DNA from: Nocardioidaceae bacterium
GTDB lineage: Bacteria > Actinomycetota > Actinomycetes > Propionibacteriales > Nocardioidaceae
DNA: 64,000 bases
NCBI GenBank assembly: GCA_030447805.1
Contig: JAUJOE010000001.1
Location: forward strand, 228,925-292,924
Reading direction: 5' to 3'
Part shown: one piece after another, positions 61,491 through 64,000 of the stretch
Numbering within the stretch: position 1 is the stretch's first letter
How the letters are laid out: each line of letters opens with the position of its first letter
Program-made: the position numbers and the translations under genes
Notes under the pieces: generated by a model
What the model saw: only the letters and a program-made list of their open reading frames with translations
What the model was told of the DNA's origin: nothing
Databases searched by the model: none

Positions 61491-61865
61491 ATGAGGATCG
61501 ACCCCGCCCCCGGGCGACTGCGGCGTGCCTTGAAGAAGTTGGCCGCCACGCCCGAGCAGCTCCACGCCGACGAGCTGGGGCACGCCCGCGAGCTGCACGG
61601 CTGCCAGCAGATCGACGCGGTCAGCGATCGGGAAGTCGTCAGGGTCTTCGGTCACCTGAAGAACGTTGCGCTGGCTCCTCGAGCCGGCACCCCGACCGTC
61701 GAAGCCACCCTGTACGACGGCTCCGGTGTGATCACGTTGGTCTGGCTCGGCAGGCGCACCATCCCCGGCATCAAGGCCGGCGCCGATCTGGTGGCGTGGG
61801 GGCGCGTCTCGTGCCACGACGGTCGCCGGGTGATGTACAACCCTCGGTACGAGCTGCGGGTCTGA
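61491..61865 (+). CDS. OB-fold nucleic acid-binding protein
   Basis: 124 residues from ATG 61491. The OB-fold part starts VRVFGHLKNVALAPRAGTPT and continues VEATLYDGSGVITLVWLGRR with an end at WGRVSCHDGRRVMYNPRYEL, like the tRNA/helicase-type OB of RecG. It sits between DUF3710 and DUF3159 genes as in Rv2694c. Probably binds single-stranded DNA or RNA; the role is unproven. Confidence 0.86.
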   Translation: MRIDPAPGRLRRALKKLAATPEQLHADELGHARELHGCQQIDAVSDREVVRVFGHLKNVALAPRAGTPTVEATLYDGSGVITLVWLGRRTIPGIKAGADLVAWGRVSCHDGRRVMYNPRYELRV

Positions 61866-61869
61866 CCGG

Positions 61870-62592
61870 GTGAGCGAGGCGACGCCGCAGTCATCAGCCA
61901 GCGAGGTCAAGGCTGAGGTCCGCCCAGCCGAGGTCACGACGGTCGAGGCGCTCGTGCGGGCCCAGCTGTCCAAGGCCCTTGGTGGAAAGCGCGGCATGCT
62001 CGAGGGAGCTATCCCCACGCTCGGCTTCACCCTCAGCTGGATCTCCACTCATGACCTGCGGCTCTCCCTGACCGTCTCCGGCTCCCTCGCGGTGGCGTTG
62101 CTGGTGCTGCGGCTGCTCCAGCGTTCGACGGTGCAGTTCGTGGTCAACTCGATGATCGGCATTGCGATCGCCGCCTTCTTCGCGCTGCGCTCGGGCCGCG
62201 CCGAGGACGCGTTCTTGCCGGGGCTGATCTACAACGCCGTCTACGCCGTGGTGCTCACCGGCTCCGCTTTGATCAGGTGGCCCCTTGTCGGGTTCATGAT
62301 CGGTGGCGTCACCGGCGAGCTCACTGCCTGGCACAACAACCCGCGGCTGGTGCGCCTGTGCGCCACGTTGACCTGGGTGCTTGCTGTCCCGTGCATCCTG
62401 CGGGTCATCGTGCAGTACCCGCTGTGGGCGGCCGGGCAGGCCGGCTGGCTCGGCATCGCGAAGATCGCGATGGGCTGGCCGCTGCAGCTTGGCGTGCTCG
62501 CCGCGATGGTGTGGCTGCTGAACAGGGACGAGACACCCCTCCAGCCAACGGCACAGCACCCAACGGCACAGCAGACCCCTGCACCCTCCTGA
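61870..62592 (+). CDS. DUF3159 membrane protein
   Basis: 240 residues from GTG 61870. After VEALVRAQLSKALGGKRGML there are about six hydrophobic helices, including AIPTLGFTLSWISTHDL and QFVVNSMIGIAIAAFFALRS. The Gln/Pro/Thr C terminus carries repeats of the type TAQHPTAQQTP. Actinobacterial membrane protein of unknown role (Rv2693c position). Convergent with the Trk genes. Confidence 0.86.
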   Translation: MSEATPQSSASEVKAEVRPAEVTTVEALVRAQLSKALGGKRGMLEGAIPTLGFTLSWISTHDLRLSLTVSGSLAVALLVLRLLQRSTVQFVVNSMIGIAIAAFFALRSGRAEDAFLPGLIYNAVYAVVLTGSALIRWPLVGFMIGGVTGELTAWHNNPRLVRLCATLTWVLAVPCILRVIVQYPLWAAGQAGWLGIAKIAMGWPLQLGVLAAMVWLLNRDETPLQPTAQHPTAQQTPAPS

Positions 62593-62633
62593 CCTGCGGG
62601 CGCCCCACCGGCACGCGCCACGCTTGTGCTTCC

Positions 62634-63302
62634 TCAGTGGTGGGTGTGCGGCGACAGCAGCCGCTCGATGTCAGTCTCGGCAGCGGTCGTCGCAAGCAAC
62701 AACAGCTCGTCGTGCCCCTCGAGGGTGGCGTCGGGGTCGGGGGTATGCACGTGGCCTTCGCGAAGCAGCGCGAGCAACGTCGTGTCAGCCGGCCACGGCA
62801 CCTCTTTCACCCGTGACCCGACGTACGGCGAGTCGTCGGGCAAGGTGAGCTCCACCATGTTCGCTTCCCCTTGCCGGAAGGTGAACAGGCGCACGACGTC
62901 GCCGACCGTGACGGCCTCCTCGACCAGAGCCGACATGATCCGCGGCGTGGAGACCGAGACGTCGACGCCCCACGCATCGCTGAACAGCCACTCGTTCGCG
63001 GGATGGTTCACGCGGCCAACCGTCCGCGGCACCGCGAACTCGGTCTTGGCGAGAAGTGAGATCACCAGGTTGGCCTTGTCGTCGCCGGTGCACGCGATGA
63101 CAACGTCGCAACGCTGCAGCGCCGCCTCGTCGAGCGACGACAGCTCACACGCGTCAGCAAGCAGCCACTCGGCGCGTGGCACGCTGTCTGCCTTGATCGC
63201 CTTCGGGCTCTTGTCGATGAGCAGGACCTCATGGCCGTTCTCCAGCAGCTCAGCCGCGACGGAACGACCGACAGCCCCCGCACCAGCGATGGCTACCCGC
63301 AT
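62634..63302 (-). CDS. ceoC: TrkA-type potassium channel regulatory protein 2
   Basis: 222 residues from ATG 63302. RCK_N Rossmann motif MRVAIAGAGAVGRSVAAELL and acidic strand end LLIDKSP, CTGDDKANLVISLLAKTEF, then a TrkA_C domain (RLFTFRQGEANMVELTLPDD ... HDELLLLATT). It binds NAD(H) or nucleotide and gates a Trk/Ktr K+ channel; the membrane subunit is not in the window. Its ATG overlaps the stop of ceoB by one base (TGATG). Confidence 0.9.
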   Translation of the reverse strand: MRVAIAGAGAVGRSVAAELLENGHEVLLIDKSPKAIKADSVPRAEWLLADACELSSLDEAALQRCDVVIACTGDDKANLVISLLAKTEFAVPRTVGRVNHPANEWLFSDAWGVDVSVSTPRIMSALVEEAVTVGDVVRLFTFRQGEANMVELTLPDDSPYVGSRVKEVPWPADTTLLALLREGHVHTPDPDATLEGHDELLLLATTAAETDIERLLSPHTHH

Positions 63303-63961
63303 CAGCGGTCCTCAGGCCCGGCCGCGATGGCCGCGGTAACCCTGCTGGCGTCGGCTTCAGCCAGCACCAGGTGCAGCATGTCCTGGTCCTGCAGCACGGT
63401 GCCAGGGTGTGGCAACATCCCCTCGCCGAGACGGGTCAGGAAGGCGACCCGCGCCCCGGTCTGCTCGAGCTCGGTCAGCGGCCGGCCGATCCAGGCAACG
63501 GGTGCCTCGATGTTGCTGATGCGGATCGCTCCCGACGGGTCTCTCCAGTCCGGCTCCGAACCGTCCGGCAGCAGCCGGCGCAGGATCTGGTCAGCCGTCC
63601 AGCGGACCGTTGCGACGGTCGGAATGCCGAGCCGCTGGTAGACGGCCGCCCGGCGGGGATCGTAGATGCGGGCTACCACGTTGTCGATGCCGAACGTCTC
63701 GCGCGCCACCCGGGCCGAGATGATGTTGGAGTTGTCACCGCTGCTCACTGCCGCGAACGCGCCGGCGCGGGCGATGCCCGCCGCTTCGAGCACTGCCTGG
63801 TCGAAGCCGTACCCGGTGACCTTGTCGCCGGAGTAGGCAGCACCGAGCCGGCGGAAGGCATCGGGGTTGTAGTCGATGACGGAGACCGAGTGCTTCCGCT
63901 CCTCAAGGTTGCGGGCCAGTGTTGAGCCCACCCGACCACACCCCATGATGACGACGTGCAC
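63302..63961 (-). CDS. ceoB: TrkA-type potassium channel regulatory protein 1
   Basis: 219 residues from ATG 63961. RCK_N domain MHVVIMGCGRVGSTLARNLE, SVIDYNP, AVSSGDNSNIISARVARETF and VVARIYDPRRAAVYQRLGIP; TrkA_C domain from about 145 (RPLTELEQTGARVAFLTRLG). Paired with ceoC in an overlapping operon, as in Rv2691-Rv2692. The last 39 bases of the window upstream of it contain no gene. Confidence 0.9.
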   Translation of the reverse strand: MHVVIMGCGRVGSTLARNLEERKHSVSVIDYNPDAFRRLGAAYSGDKVTGYGFDQAVLEAAGIARAGAFAAVSSGDNSNIISARVARETFGIDNVVARIYDPRRAAVYQRLGIPTVATVRWTADQILRRLLPDGSEPDWRDPSGAIRISNIEAPVAWIGRPLTELEQTGARVAFLTRLGEGMLPHPGTVLQDQDMLHLVLAEADASRVTAAIAAGPEDR

Positions 63962-64000
63962 GGCGGCCTTTCGACGGTTCTGGCGGCTCGAGGCCGCTGG

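Noticed and set aside
62550..62592. Short TAQHP repeat at the C terminus of the DUF3159 protein as a minisatellite
   Set aside because: Only two imperfect units; ordinary low-complexity tail.
1..64000. CRISPR arrays, rRNA and tRNA genes
   Set aside because: No regularly spaced repeats, no rRNA-like stretches, and no T-loop GGTTCRA-type sequence with a matching acceptor stem was seen in intergenic regions.

Overview
The window is high-G+C actinomycete chromosome. Support comes from actinobacteria-restricted families (DUF4192, DUF4193, DUF4235, DUF3093, DUF3710, DUF3159, SepH, 13E12-type HNH, F420-dependent oxidoreductase, LprG/P55) and many GTG/TTG starts. The order sigB ... sigA ... DUF4193 / DUF3093 / dut / DUF3710 / OB-fold / DUF3159 / ceoC / ceoB matches the Mycobacterium tuberculosis Rv2691-Rv2710 neighbourhood from memory. 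DUF222-HNH genes and gene content suggest a Nocardioidaceae-like member of the Propionibacteriales, but the genus cannot be fixed from the sequence.

Layout. 0-12.8 kb: 3' end of polA, methyltransferase, sirtuin, F420 oxidoreductase, 13E12 HNH protein, a sigma-TM-PASTA fusion, a secreted phosphoesterase, two broken genes (flavin reductase, aminoglycoside-type phosphotransferase), rpsA, an SGNH lipoprotein and a subtilase. 12.8-14.25 kb: a gene graveyard where fragments of coaE and a GlxA/AraC regulator are interleaved. 14.3-28.2 kb: sigB, an S9 peptidase, pxpABC, dinB, DUF4192, a GCS2-type ligase, small housekeeping genes and sigA. 28.2-31.1 kb: a small block of exported proteins (calcium-binding repeat protein, M43 metalloprotease, Cys-containing small protein); its first part lies between the sigA 3' end and an exact 21-bp copy of that end. 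31.2-36.8 kb: GGDEF-EAL protein, DUF456, zinc-ribbon-like small protein, parE.

36.8-42.2 kb is an accessory island of visibly lower G+C: an ECF (SigE-family) sigma factor, translationally coupled to a membrane protein with two extracytoplasmic META domains, followed by a META lipoprotein paralogue split by an ISL3 element. The IS ends, its 8-bp target duplication and the exact restoration of the lipoprotein reading frame on removal can all be read directly. This sigma / META-sensor / META-lipoprotein set is the best candidate here for an undescribed system. 42.2-64 kb returns to core genes: carbonic anhydrase, P55-LprG export pair, parC, a GNAT/acyl-CoA synthetase fusion, DUF5998 and a phosphodiesterase, an AcrA1-like reductase, sepH, ferrochelatase, and the conserved DUF4193-to-ceoB run.

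At least ten single- or double-base indels break otherwise well-conserved genes (flavin reductase, APH-type kinase, pxpB, pxpC, dinB, the transposase, the GNAT/CoA-ligase fusion). Some lie in G runs. Residual assembly error and true pseudogenisation cannot be separated from this sequence alone; affected loci are called pseudogene with the indel position stated. No CRISPR array, rRNA or tRNA was recognised.
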